The notes under the pieces were generated by a model, which was given only the letters and a program-made list of their open reading frames with translations, did not search any database and was not told the DNA's origin. Below, one piece after another: positions 1 through 11,369 of a DNA stretch of 64,000 bases; within the stretch, counting starts at the first letter, position 1; the number at the start of each line of letters is the position of its first letter. A program made the translations under genes and the position numbers. Source of the stretch: Melieria omissa (lineage: Eukaryota > Arthropoda > Insecta > Diptera > Ulidiidae); contig OZ020267.1 in assembly GCA_963971225.1 (NCBI GenBank), positions 102,993,729-103,057,728 of the forward strand, written 5' to 3'.

Positions 1-1100
1 CTTTGCATAATTTTTGGCTCCATTAACCAATTTCACACAATTGCGTTTTCCATTTTATCCACAAAAAACACTTCAAGTCATTCACAAAAAAGCACCCAAT
101 GACAAAAGAAAATCATTGTAAAGCATAATAAGCTAAATTTACCGCATTCAAAGTGACTTCACTCACTTTCGAATCCTTTTTCCATCAACTTTCTTCATCT
201 CCCTCCAACCGCATTACCACACGACTCGTTAGCGTTTATTCGCTTTGCTTGTGTCTTTGTCTGGCATTGCTAACCAACTGCCGCCGTCGCCGCCGACTAT
301 TCGTAATTACATTGAAAATTTATGTCACGAATTCGCTTTTTGGAAATTTCACAGCGAAAAGTTTTTCTTTAATTTACTCAAAGTATTTGCAAGTGAATGC
401 GCGCACCCATAAACAAGCCAACCAACCGCCTGCAGCCAACATGCCACATGCTGCATGCTACAGGCGCTGCCCCATGCGCTGAGCGAGATTGCAACAGTCA
501 GAGGGGCACAAGCAGTGCACACTGGCAGCAGCTTAGTGCAACCAAAGACAATCAAATTCCAAAGCAAAAGTGCATAAAGTAACTGTAGAAAATCTAAAGC
601 AATAAAAAAAATAGTAATAAAGAAAGTGGCAACACTGACCATGGAAAAAATACAAAGTTATGCACTAATTTATTTTTTTTTACGAAAACAAAATAACCGA
701 AATTCCATAACCCATTTATAGCTGACCAACTGCGGCCGCTCTGGCTGGTAAATTGCAAATTAGCAACACTGGCTGGGTGGCATTTTTGTCGCTACGGCTT
801 AGTAAAGCAAAGGAGCAGTGCAAAAAAGTTGTTGCATGCCATAAAATTTTATTAAAATTCCAACTTCTGCAAGGCGAAAGCGTACCACAACAAGGCAGCA
901 AGACCACTTCCTCCCCCTTCCTCCTCTTATTGGGGTGGACAAGTGGTAAAAGTGGCTGCATTTCTTAGCAGTCAGACGAATCCTTTACCACTTAACGCAA
1001 CGGCAACATTGTTTACACTGAACACAAATTATTTTCTCTCCATCATTCAGCGGGAATCTTTACAATGAAAAGAGATTTTATTTCTTCACAACTCATCTAG
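1..1100. other. AT-rich intergenic DNA, no gene seen
   Basis: Only short overlapping open frames on both strands, without a recognisable domain, signal peptide or splice structure. The sequence has many A/T runs. I see no gene or element here. Confidence 0.5.
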
Positions 1101-1102
1101 TT

Positions 1103-1220
1103 GTCGGCCTCGATAGTCCAGCGCTGGCTACTCATACCAGAGGCCCTCGGTTCGAATCCTAGCTCGAGCTGGTGAAACACTCGACCACTTTTATCGCTAT
1201 TCACATGAAGTAGATGAGAA
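1103..1220 (+). repeat. tRNA-derived SINE, 5' head only
   Basis: It begins GTCGGCCTCGATAGTCCAG and carries a Pol III B-box-like GGTTCGAATCC, followed by a short segment ending in ATGAAGTAGATGAGAATTA. The same head recurs at 13,574 and, reversed, at 53,210. The 3' body is lost and runs into low-complexity DNA. It does not fold as a real tRNA because the acceptor ends do not pair. Confidence 0.6.
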
Positions 1221-1239
1221 TTATTTAGAATTATTCATC

Positions 1240-2240
1240 GAATCATATTTCATACCCCATGTACCCATATATCTTATATCTCCTAAACCATATCCTATAT
1301 TCTATATTCCATCTCCATTATATTCCATCTTTCCATTGAAATCTCATAGTTTACTGTGCCATACTTTTCCCATGTCCCTTTTATCTTATTTCATATCTTG
1401 CATACCATATCTCATATTTAATACCTCATACATTATAACGCATTCACAAAATATAGTTTCCTAGCTCCTATTCTATCTTTCCACATCTCCCATATTCCAT
1501 ACATCACATTTGATATCTCATATTCTATGTTCCATTTTCCATGTTTCATTTATCTTTATTTATATCTTACATACCATATCTCATATTTTATATCTCATAT
1601 ATTATAACAATAACACATCCACCTAAAATAGATTCCCACCTTCTATTCTAACTTTTCACATATCCCATATTCCATACACCATATTTGACATATGTATCAT
1701 ATTCTACATTCCATTTACCATGTTTAATTTATCTTATTTCATATCTCACATACCATATCTCATATTTTATACCTCATATCTTATAGCACATTCTCCAAAT
1801 ATAGTTTCCTACCTCCTATTCTATCTTTTTACATATCTCATATTCTATATTCCATTGCCCATGTTCGAGTTACCATGTCTCATAACCCATATATAATTTC
1901 TCATATCTCATGTTTCATATCCTATACATATCTCTTCTTTATATGTAGTTCTTCATCTCCCATGTCTCATTTCACAACTTCCATCTTTGTACATCCCATA
2001 TCGCAAATCCCATACTCCATCTTTCTTTTTTTTTTCTTTAATCTTGAAAACTACTACATCTTACAACCTGTATAATTCACATCCTTTCCTATTGCATTCT
2101 TATCTATTTTATTCCACACAAAAGACCCCGTCTAGCTTATCTTCATCCTATCTCTTATCTCTCTTATCCTTTACCTTACCACTTCCTACCTCCCTTCAAC
2201 ATTTTCACCTTTTCTTACCAACATTCTCTCAACACCTCCT
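1240..2240. repeat. Degenerate CATATCTCATATTC low-complexity repeat
   Basis: About 1 kb of pyrimidine-rich sequence is built from variants of CATATCTCATATTCTATATT, with longer units such as ATACCTCATATCTTATA repeating roughly every 200 bases. It is strongly strand-asymmetric (C and T far above G) and has no coding content. It is a diverged satellite or microsatellite expansion. Confidence 0.7.
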
Positions 2241-2249
2241 TTTCTCAAG

Positions 2250-4660
2250 CACTCATATCCGCGCGCGACGGAAACGTTATAAATATCTCAAGTGTAACCC
2301 ACACCCACACCTCAACGCCTTCAGACTCAAATTAATGAGGTGATAGCTTCTTGTTTGCAAATCTGCCACACACTCCCGTTCGTCTATCCGACGCTGCGCT
2401 GCGCTACCACTAGTTGCCACTACTCCGCCTACCACTTTGTTTTACTACTTTTGCAACTGCCACACCCCCCCATCCATGCGCCCTAACCTTTCGCATCGTT
2501 TTAGTGTCTCGCCAGTGTTGCCAACGTTGTTGCAACAAATGAGATTTGTGACTACGTTTGGCTGGCATTTTAAAATTTAAATTGCACCAGCAAATGAAGT
2601 TCAAGTTTACTCGCCAAAGAAAGCCAAAAGAAACAGAAACGAAGCGATTTCATTGTGTGCGCTTTTAGGCGTTCGTTCAGTGTGGGTTGCATGGCATTTT
2701 AATACGAAAAGTTGTTATTTGCATTTGTAGGTGATTTAATGACATTCCAGTGCGGCTGTTCAGTTTGGTTTTGTGTAAGTTTGCATTTTATTAACAAAAT
2801 ATTTGCAAGTCTTTTTTTTGTGCTACTCACTTTTACGAGAAAAGTTTAACTTTACGAAAAGTGCAGTTTTGTTGCGTTATTACGGGAAATGAAGAGTGAA
2901 GAGAGGGCAACTAAAGTTGATGTAAGTGGCACAACAATATGTGTGGCGTGTATTGGCTGCTGTGATTCTGTACTTGATGTAGTTTTTGCTAACAATTTCT
3001 AAGTCAACAAACACCAAAAAACCAACCGGTTTTTTTAGAGTGGAATGACTTCAATAAAAACATTCAATTGTCAGTATAACTTTCGGTTTTATTTTAGTAT
3101 AAATAGGCAATAATTCAAAAAGCCAATGAAGAGCTAAGGCCTAACTTCTAAAATCAGTTCATTTTCAAGCTTACCGGACTCTGAATTTCTACTGACTCTA
3201 AACTTAAATGTTACTGTTTTTTTGCCCTAATCTTTCTAACTTTATCTAATCATACTTTGTCTTGTCTACCTTGGCTTAATTCTTTCTTAATTCTCTAATT
3301 TTACTCATTCTTCTTATTGAAAAGGCTTTCAATTTTAGTGCATAACATTCTCTGTTAGACAATCTATGGTACTCAATTGAACTCTATGTTGCGAATACTG
3401 TTCTGTTACAGTAACATTGACTGTTCTGTTAAAGCAACATATTTCAACATATTTGGTTTCGATTTTCTTAGCAAAGGTTTCATCCCTAAATATATTCGAA
3501 AGTAATTTCGAAGAATGTATTTTCATTCACAATAAATTGTGAGAGTTTTTCCCAGCAACAACAGTAAAATTTTCGAAAGAGCATTGGGCTAAGAGGGTAG
3601 CATTTTCGAATGTTGTACCTTTAGTGCATTTTACACCCTTAATTCTTCGAAATTTCCTTGCTATTGGACACAATAAAGGAAAACCCCTTAACCAACGATT
3701 CCTACCCCATACATGGTCTGCCACAGTGTTTAAAAACTGTCCCTGTCCATACAATAATAAAATAATTTCTGAAGGGGGCAATTTTAAAACAAACATTTTG
3801 TTTTTGTCTAGCACCTGTTAACTGTTTGGAACATAAATATTTTCTTATATTACGGATATAAAAATCCTTTAACTCAACGAAGGGGAACCTAATTGGTGAC
3901 TAACTACAGTGAATTGAAGTGAATTTGTGTTGTGTTGAAGCTGGCAGGAATCCTGGCATAACTAACGAATACCCTAAGATTTTCATCCCCGTTAAAAAAT
4001 AACAAAAAATTCAATAAATTATTCTCAATCATATTTATTTCAAGTAAATTCAGAATATACCGTTATATTCAATTACAAACACCTCTCTTTTAGCATATCC
4101 ACGAACCTAAAAGCAAACCGTTTCGCGCGCTATAAAAACTCCGAAGGATATTTCCTCAACAAAATATAGCCATGAGAAATGCCGCTTTACTATAAAGCAA
4201 TAGTAACATAATGTCGAAAAATTTCGACAAGGAAATTTGGCCAAAAATCCTTTCAAATTTATTTTGAAGAAATTCATCCTCTAAGATGGAAGTATTTTCT
4301 TACGAGCTTCGAAACTCGAGTTTCGAAACGAAATGTCCTTTGGAAATGTTTTCCCTTTCGAATTGATTTATTTTCGTAGAAAATTTTCGCATTTTTAACA
4401 TTATTCGAACTTGTTTGCCTATGTACAGTGGATACATATCAGATGTGAGATTCTTTTTCACTTTGAACTTTCAACTCAACCCAAAAACAATCCCTACTCT
4501 TCTCGAGAAATGTACGCCCCAACGTATTTTGTTAGCTCAACTCAACTCAAATCAACTTTGTAAAATTGAAAAATATATAATTTTTGAACCTCCCGAAAAG
4601 GAAACCCTGTGTGTGGTACTGACTTCAACCGTTGTGTTATGAATTAAGACGCTAGATCGT
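2250..4660. other. Intergenic DNA, nothing recognised
   Basis: AT-rich sequence with no open frame of note on either strand and no paired terminal repeats that I can find. Confidence 0.4.
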
Positions 4661-4683
4661 ACGACCTGGATACTTCGTAGCTA

Positions 4684-4915
4684 TTAGCGAGACCCGAAGT
4701 AGGAAAAGGATATGAAGGAGAAGATCTGCGTTTTTCAAGAAAGCGAACGACCCGGAGATTTCGTATTAGGAGAGCTGACCTAAAATAGGAACAGTATATG
4801 AAGAAGAAGAAGTTCTGTGCTTTTTAAGAAGGCGAAGGATATGGAGACTTCATACAAGGAGAGCGGATACGATATAGGAACAAGATAGAAAGAAGAAGAA
4901 GTACTGTGCTTTATA
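4684..4915 (+). repeat. Imperfect tandem repeat, unit near 95 bp, about 2.5 copies
   Basis: The units share AGGAAAAGGATATGAAGGAG / AGGAACAGTATATGAAGAAG / AGGAACAAGATAGAAAGAAG followed by a CTGTGCTTTTTAAGAA-type segment. It is purine-rich and non-coding. Confidence 0.55.
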
Positions 4916-4919
4916 ACTA

Positions 4920-6860
4920 AAGATGGATTTTGTTTAAACCAAATCATTCACCACCAAAGGCAATAAAATTGTATTCTTTAAACGTGAGAAAATGTTTCTC
5001 TATTCTGATCAGTTTGACTTCAATACTACCTTTAAGTTTCACCAACATTTTTATTTAAACCCCTTTCAAGTACATCAAGGCCCATCAGACTGTCAGAAAC
5101 ATTCGCTTTTATAAGCTACTCTATCGATATGCATAAAATTCAAATCGCTTTGAACTATTACCATAAACCGAACTGTTATAAAACAAACGGAGCATACTTT
5201 CCGGCTATTAGTCCCTGCACACACACACACAGCCACACACATACATAAACAAATTCCATGCAAAAGTTATAAGTGAAAGTTATGACTGCGCGTTCACCTG
5301 CGCCAAAGCCTTTTGTTCGATTTGGACGCAATCAAATTGCACCCTAGAGGCGAAACAAACATGAAACAACAGCAAAATAACCAACAACTAATAAACAAAC
5401 TAGTAAAACAAAAACAGTTGCTCAACAGCAGACAGCAACAAGCACCAAAAACGAACAGCCGCTCTTGCAGACAGACAAAACATGAAGCCACAATGTGAAA
5501 ACAACAATTTTTGTGCGGCAACACAAGACGACCTTCAAACTATGTGTATGTCTAGCAAAAATTTACAAGTTAGCAAATAGTTGCAAGTTATTGCATACTT
5601 TTTGGCTGCATTACAGTGCAAGTAAGTTTCTTACCAAACGATAGAAAGCGGGTTTTTGCAATGAAAATGAAAAGTTGAAAAGTGACGCATGAATTGTGGG
5701 GAGAAAGTAGAATATTTGGGCAAAAAGCTGAAATCTTAGGAAAGCTAAAGCAATTTTAGGGTTTCCTGTAATTTAGATGCTTAAATATTGGATGTCTGAA
5801 AAATTTTCAAAAAATTTAAATGTCTAGATACAAGAAACTAGCTCAACTAAAATCACAAACCACAATTTACAAAATTTATTTCACTGCTCTTTTCACCGAA
5901 AGTTGGATTAAAAAAATCTGTGTTCATGCAACTTAAATGAAAGTTTGTATAAAACTTCATGTACTAAACAAATTCATGAAGATTAGTAATAAAATAATAT
6001 TCAATCTCCATTTATAATGCGCCTAAAACTATGCCTATTAAACATACACGTATTTGGTTATTAAATCGTTGCACAGCTTTTTTAATCAATATTTGATTTA
6101 CCCACTTCCCAAAGTCCTAATATTGCATGGATATAATTGCAATCAGTATCGCTACTACTAATCGCTACTACTAATCGCTACTAATTGAAATAAATTTATC
6201 GGTTAAGCCAAAAATTTCTAATTGATTTGCTGCGTCTAAATGGAAGCCTAAAAATATACAACTCCCCACACTTGAGTGCCCCAACACCCATTAGCCGCCT
6301 TTGCTAATTGCTTATGAGCGCTCATACTGCGACACAGCGGAGTCTGCATAAGCATATCGCAGTTCAGGAATCAACAGCACCACAACTCCACAACCAATCC
6401 ACCGCTGACCGTCCGTTGCTAACCGCACCGGCCAGCCAACTTTATTAGTGTTAAAACAAACAAATGTAACGAATGAGATAGCCAACAGTCAGACCAGACA
6501 GTGTAGCGCGCTTCACACTCATTTCGCTGACCACGACACGGTGGCGACCTTTTGGCGACAACAACAAAAAACGAGAAAAAAACCATGACAGGTAAACGTG
6601 ACCCTACCGCCAACTGTTGGTGTTAATGTTGTTGTTGAGGTGACGATGGTGTGTGCAGTGTTGTCACAATTGTTGTTGTTGTTATAAGTGTTGTTGTTAT
6701 AAGTGTTGTTGTTGCTAATAATGGTTGGTATTACAGGTTAATCCTCACTTAACATAGCACACATTTGGATATTGTGAATGCTCACTGATGGAGGAATACA
6801 AGAGAGAGGTGTTTAAAAATGTATGTATGTATGAAAATATTGAATATCTATAATTTTAAT
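4920..6860. other. Intergenic DNA with small microsatellites
   Basis: It contains a CA run near 5,219-5,240, a CGCTACTACTAAT repeat near 6,148-6,185 and a GTTGTTGTTATAA-type repeat near 6,655-6,720. A TATAAAA at 5,178-5,184 lies upstream of only a 20-residue frame. No gene can be supported. Confidence 0.4.
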
Positions 6861-6863
6861 ATA

Positions 6864-8181
6864 AGGACTGTATCGAAAATTATAAATACACTTTAAAAAT
6901 CATATAAAGTGGGCTATGCAATGCTGGTTGCTCAGCAATATCGGTTTTTAGATTCTAGAGGTTCAAATTGTTATTTTCGTGAAAAAATTGTTGTAGTATA
7001 TCGACGCGCTTAAAAATGAGAGGACTTTCCGCAAAACTTCGTGAAGAAATTTTGTCCAAATGGGCATCAACCAAAGGAATGTCGTATAGAAAACTAGCAC
7101 AAGAAGCAAATTTTAGTCTGTTCGCTGTGCAAAAAGCCATTCGCCGGTGTGTAGTATCATGTGTCATGTGTAGTATCATTGCACACTTGAGGATTTACCA
7201 GGGCAAGGTCGTAAAAAGGGTGCGTCCCAACCATTGTTAGATACTAAGATATGTGCCTTATTTAAAAAAATAAGGAGGTATCCGCACGCGATTGCGCAGA
7301 AAAAGCCGGAACGAGTGCAGCAATGGTCCAACGTGCCAAGAAGAGAAACCAGTTGGGAACATATAGAAAGCAAAAACAGCCAAAACGAAGCACTCAGCAA
7401 GGTGCGCAGGTGAAAACCAGATCCCGAAAATTGTACGACTATATTTGTAGGCAAACATTTGATTGCATCATAATGGACGACGAAACATACGTGAAATTGG
7501 ACTACAAAACGCTGCCAGGACCCCAATTCTACACAGTTCCGAAAGGCAGTGAAATTTTAAAATCTGACAAATCAATTATTTGCGAAACATTTTGCAATAA
7601 GATTCTCGTTTGGCAAGCAATATGCAAGTGTGGAAAAATGTCGACTCCATTCTTCACGGACAAGCCCCTGAACGCTGAAATGTACCTAAATTAGTGCCTA
7701 AAGTAGAGATTTCTGCCGTTGGTGAAAAAACACACTGGCAAGACTTTGTTTTGGGCCGACTTAGCTTCTTGCCATTATGCTAAGCCAGTACTAACGTGGT
7801 ATGAGAAAAGAACATAACTTTTGTTCAAAAAAACATGAATCCTCCAAATTGTCCGGAGATACGCCCCATCGAGAAATTCTAAGCGTTGATGAAGAAGGAC
7901 CTTAAAAAATACATTAACCTGGCTAACTCCGTTCAAAAATTAAAAAAACAATGGAATAGTGTTGTCAAAAAATTAGGTTCTGGCTGTGGCCAGAATTTAA
8001 TGAAGGACCTCCACAAAAAGATTAAAGATGTAGGTAAGCCTCCCACTAAATAATTTTTTTTGATTGCTATTTACAAAATAATACAATATGAAATGTAATT
8101 TATAAAAAAATAAATTCTAACTTTTGTTATGCACTAGTATGAGGCATGTTTTGGTGTATTTATAATTTTCGATACAGTCCT
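6864..8181 (+). mobile_element. Tc1/mariner-superfamily transposon, complete ends, dead transposase
   Basis: The element is 1,318 bp with perfect 28-bp terminal inverted repeats (6,864-6,891 and 8,154-8,181, starting AGGACTGTATCGAAAATTAT) and flanking TA dinucleotides at 6,862-6,863 and 8,182-8,183, the usual target duplication. Inside are recognisable transposase pieces on the plus strand: an N-terminal helix-turn-helix segment from 7,016, the first catalytic segment around IIMDDETYVK near 7,470, an LFWADLASCHYA block near 7,750 carrying the second Asp, and an NPPNC..I.PIE-like block near 7,840 for the third acid. Frameshifts and stops separate them, so it is not autonomous. Confidence 0.88.
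7016..8050 (+). pseudogene. Decayed Tc1/mariner transposase
   Basis: This transposase would cut and paste the surrounding element. The reading is broken into at least three frames: 7,016-7,160 (DNA-binding N-terminus, RGLSAKLREEILSKW), 7,323-7,694 (central part with MDDETYVKLDYKTLPG and LVWQAICKCGK) and a remainder to about 8,050 with several stops. The acidic catalytic positions can still be aligned by eye to the DDE/D signature of the superfamily. It sits wholly between the two inverted repeats. Confidence 0.8.
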
Positions 8182-8484
8182 TAATACTAAATACACTGAA
8201 TACTGAAATAATACTAAATACTAATACTTACTGAATATCTTAGTAGAAAGAAACACACATTCTTTTTTTTGAAATTTTGGAACCAAGTCATTTTTATTTT
8301 CCAAAAAAAATAAGTTAACCTAAATCAACTAAACATCAGTCTTGTACAATCCCCTAGCAATGCTTTTCAATCTAAATATTACAACATCAAAATGTTTATA
8401 ATATATTAAACTTAACTTAAACAGCTAAAGATACATAAAACTCAACTCGCCATAAACCTTAAAACTCTATGATACCATTCGACA

Positions 8485-9165
8485 TCAATTACGACGCTTG
8501 CGCCTCAAAAGACTCAGTAGATGAAAAATGTGTTGTTTGGTTCTGTGAAAGGTAAAAAAATTTAAAGTAATATGAACAAAAGAATATAATATTCCAATTA
8601 CCGAGAGCCGCTGACCACCTCATCCAGCTGCTCGCTGCGCGATTGTGCATTTCTGGCTTCGTAGTCCCTCTTCGGCGCCGGTATCTCCACCACAAATGTC
8701 TCTGGCTTCTGAGCATTTGCAGCCAGTTTACTTGGCACCACTGAATCAACCTTATTGTAGTTGAGTGAATTTTCCGGTGCAGCTGTACTGCTTTGGGATT
8801 TGCCCAAACCCAAAAGCAGATCTTCGCCTACTTGGAAAAATGTGTTAAAAAATATACAATAATTTACAATATTACTAACTTCTCATTAACTCCAACTCAC
8901 CCAGATTCTCCAGCAGATCATCAGTGATCAGCATTAAAGCGGACGAATCCTGCGCTGGCATTCCAACAAAAAAGCCATCCAGTTTTAGGCGAAAGTTCTC
9001 GTTGCCCTTCTGTCGCTGATCGTAGTGCAGATCGTAGTCGTAGTCGCCCGTGAAGAGATCCAGCATGGATTTGCTCACGTCATGGCGTGGCAACGAGGGC
9101 GCCCCGTTCGCCAGCACCAGCGTCAACAAGACGAACACAAACAGACGATTGGTGAATTTGCACAT
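8485..9165 (-). CDS. Small secreted protein, three exons, function unknown
   Basis: Spliced minus-strand gene with exons at 9,165-8,901, 8,827-8,602 and 8,542-8,485 (265, 226 and 58 nt), predicting 182 residues. Splice sites are consensus (GTGAGT / TAG, GTAATT / CAG), and phases 1 and 2 join without a stop. The N-terminus MCKFTNRLFVFVLLTLVLAN is a clear signal peptide with a likely cut after ANG-A. The mature chain is acidic with a YDYD cluster and FVGMPAQDSSA, then Ser/Asn-rich, and ends in a basic LLRRKRRN tail. No family was recognised. The gene is distinctly more GC-rich than its surroundings. A TTTATT (AATAAA on the gene strand) at 8,293-8,298 could serve for polyadenylation. ATG at 9,165 is chosen because it opens the signal peptide. 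Confidence 0.78.
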
Positions 9166-9278
9166 TTTCGTCGTACGCCAGCACCAATGCCGGCCGCAGC
9201 TGGGCTATTTGTTTGTTTGTTGGGCTCGTTTGCGCGCACACAGCTCCTGCTCGCAGCTTGGCTTGCGCCCGAATGAAA

Positions 9279-9300
9279 GCCACTGTCGGCCGACAGTGGC
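9279..9300. promoter_or_regulatory. 22-bp perfect palindrome upstream of the secreted-protein gene
   Basis: GCCACTGTCGGCCGACAGTG followed by GC reads identically on both strands. It lies about 115 bases upstream of the start codon at 9,165 (minus strand) in a locally GC-rich stretch. It could bind a dimeric transcription factor. The function is inferred from position only. Confidence 0.4.
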
Positions 9301-10950
9301 CAAGAAGCATTCTGGCCACTTGGCAAAAAGTCGCCAATGCTGTGTGTGCAGCATTGAACTTGTTTTGCGCAACGACCACATCAACTACGGATTACATAAC
9401 ACGTTTCTGACGATCGGTCCGACGTGCTGGCGCGCATGCATTATGTAAGAATTGCCTTGCCCGAGCCGTGGGCTGCATAGTGACCCGCTGAGTTCTTTGG
9501 CTCCTAGTCGAATGGTTGCCACTTGAATGCCGAAATATTTTGCTAGTTGCCGCACAACTCTGTGTTCGTTGATGCTGACTGTTTTCCTGTTTTTCCGACG
9601 CTTTCAGTTTTCCACGCTTTTTTTTATTGGCTTTGGTCATCTTTAGTTGGTAACCGGCATTCTTGGGACATTTTGTGAAAGTCTTCCGCATTGTTGATTA
9701 TTTTCCTTTTTCATGCAAGCACAATTGACTGTTGGGCTATGGCGTCTCTGTATTGGCGCAAATTCTTGCAGCATAACTTTGAAAAAATATGGAAAAATTA
9801 ATTACAAGTAGAACTATTGGACAAGATTGTGGAAATTTAAATATCTAAAAACGTATTTGGAGTCTCGGAATGTTTATTTCTGTTGTAAATGAAGCACATG
9901 GAGCCGTCGAGTCTCGATGAGAGAAAAAACTCTGATAGTATTAAAACTCTCGCTAAAGACAGTTTGGTAATTGTAAAAGATTCTTCGTCTTATTTTTTCA
10001 TTTTATAATATTTGGGTAAAACAAGGTAAATTTGATATGGTTAGGTGAATGTCTGAGGTATAGGAAATCCATGAAAAGAGAAGGTTGGGATACCATAAAA
10101 ATTCATATAAAATTAAAAAGTAATTCAATTAGTAACAGAATTTCGAACAGTTTTTCATTGCAAATAAATGGCAATTATGTGTCACAAAATATTTGACAGT
10201 TTGCCACATTAACATTAACTTAAATGATCTCAAGCGGTTATTGGTTATAAATTCTCCGCGTCATCATGTTTTCTTAAAGCTAGAAAGGCCCTAGTAAATA
10301 TTGAATACTGCTTTCGATTCCATTATAGATCACAATGGCGCACACAGCATTTTTTTTAGGACTTTGCGTACAACTTTTGAGTTCAATTCCATATGAAACC
10401 ATATTTGATACCAGCAAATTTTGTATTTATGGAGACTTGAGCCCCCAAAACCCAGTGTATGCACCACTGATAGAACGTATAGAAGTCGATTTTTGTTTTG
10501 TGGGTATAACCATAACTTTTAATATTTGAAGTAGTTCAATTTAAACTATGTCTTCAGCAATTTTTTCAGAGCATAGAATAAATTTAAAAAATATTTATAA
10601 AAAATAATTTTATAAATTTTTTATTCATTAAAGCATAAAGAATTTATATGAAAGAATAGAATTATGTCCTTTTGAGTCGATTAATTAAAACATCGTGTTA
10701 GCATCGGTAATCCATCGATCGATACTCAATTTCTTCAATAAAAAAATTCATAATCAAAGAAATAATAGAAAATCAGTTTTACAGTCTGCAGAATTCATGA
10801 CTATATATGTTATGAATACTTACAGCTTTATCCCTAGAATCATGACCATTAATTAGCTACAACGCACCATAACTTTCGTCAAGATTGAGTTCTCAGAATG
10901 CAATTTGGGCTGCTTAGGAATAAGATGAAAGCAGTTAAAAGTTTTACTAA
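9301..10950. other. Intergenic DNA
   Basis: A GC-rich patch to about 9,700 carries long overlapping frames in several phases, typical of composition rather than coding. The remainder is AT-rich. No gene supported. Confidence 0.4.
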
Positions 10951-10954
10951 GTTT

Positions 10955-11366
10955 AGTGTGCTTCTCTATGCCCTTCCCACTACTGACCTATGTGAACAGC
11001 CTTAACTCTCAACCCAACCTAACTTTAGTAGGTTGGTAGTAGTGACGGTCCCAAGGCGGCGCCCACTTAGGCCCATGGTGATACCACTCTCATTGAATCA
11101 GTTTAAGCTTCTCACGAAGCCTAGTGAACTGTAAATAATAGTCCTATTGGCTGGATCCCTTAGACTATCGAAAAAGACGTTGCCTGGGTTATTCATTCTT
11201 CTTCTGGATAAGACAGTACAAGTGAATAGAAGGTAAAGTTCATTTTCTTCTTCATTTTCTTCTTCGTGGGTACCATTTAGACAGTGACCCGTCAGAACAA
11301 CAATCATTAACTTAGAAGCAGAGAGAAGCTCTCTAGAACACTGGCAGTTAAACCTAACCTAACCCT
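10955..11366 (+). repeat. Retroposon-like repeat ending in AACCTAACCTAACCC
   Basis: A block of higher GC content ends in AAACCTAACCTAACCC, the same type of tail as the SINE at 13,574-13,870 and the repeat at 14,205-14,430. No protein is recognisable. It may be the 3' end of a LINE or a SINE. The left boundary is uncertain. Confidence 0.35.
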
Positions 11367-11369
11367 CAA

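Noticed and set aside
1240..2240. CRISPR-like array
   Set aside because: Units are variable in length, without spacers of fixed size, and the DNA is from an insect; it is a degenerate satellite.
5282..5344. 20-residue frame with PFVRFGR, like an amidated neuropeptide, downstream of a TATAAAA
   Set aside because: There is no signal peptide, no cleavage pair and no further exon found; chance is likely.
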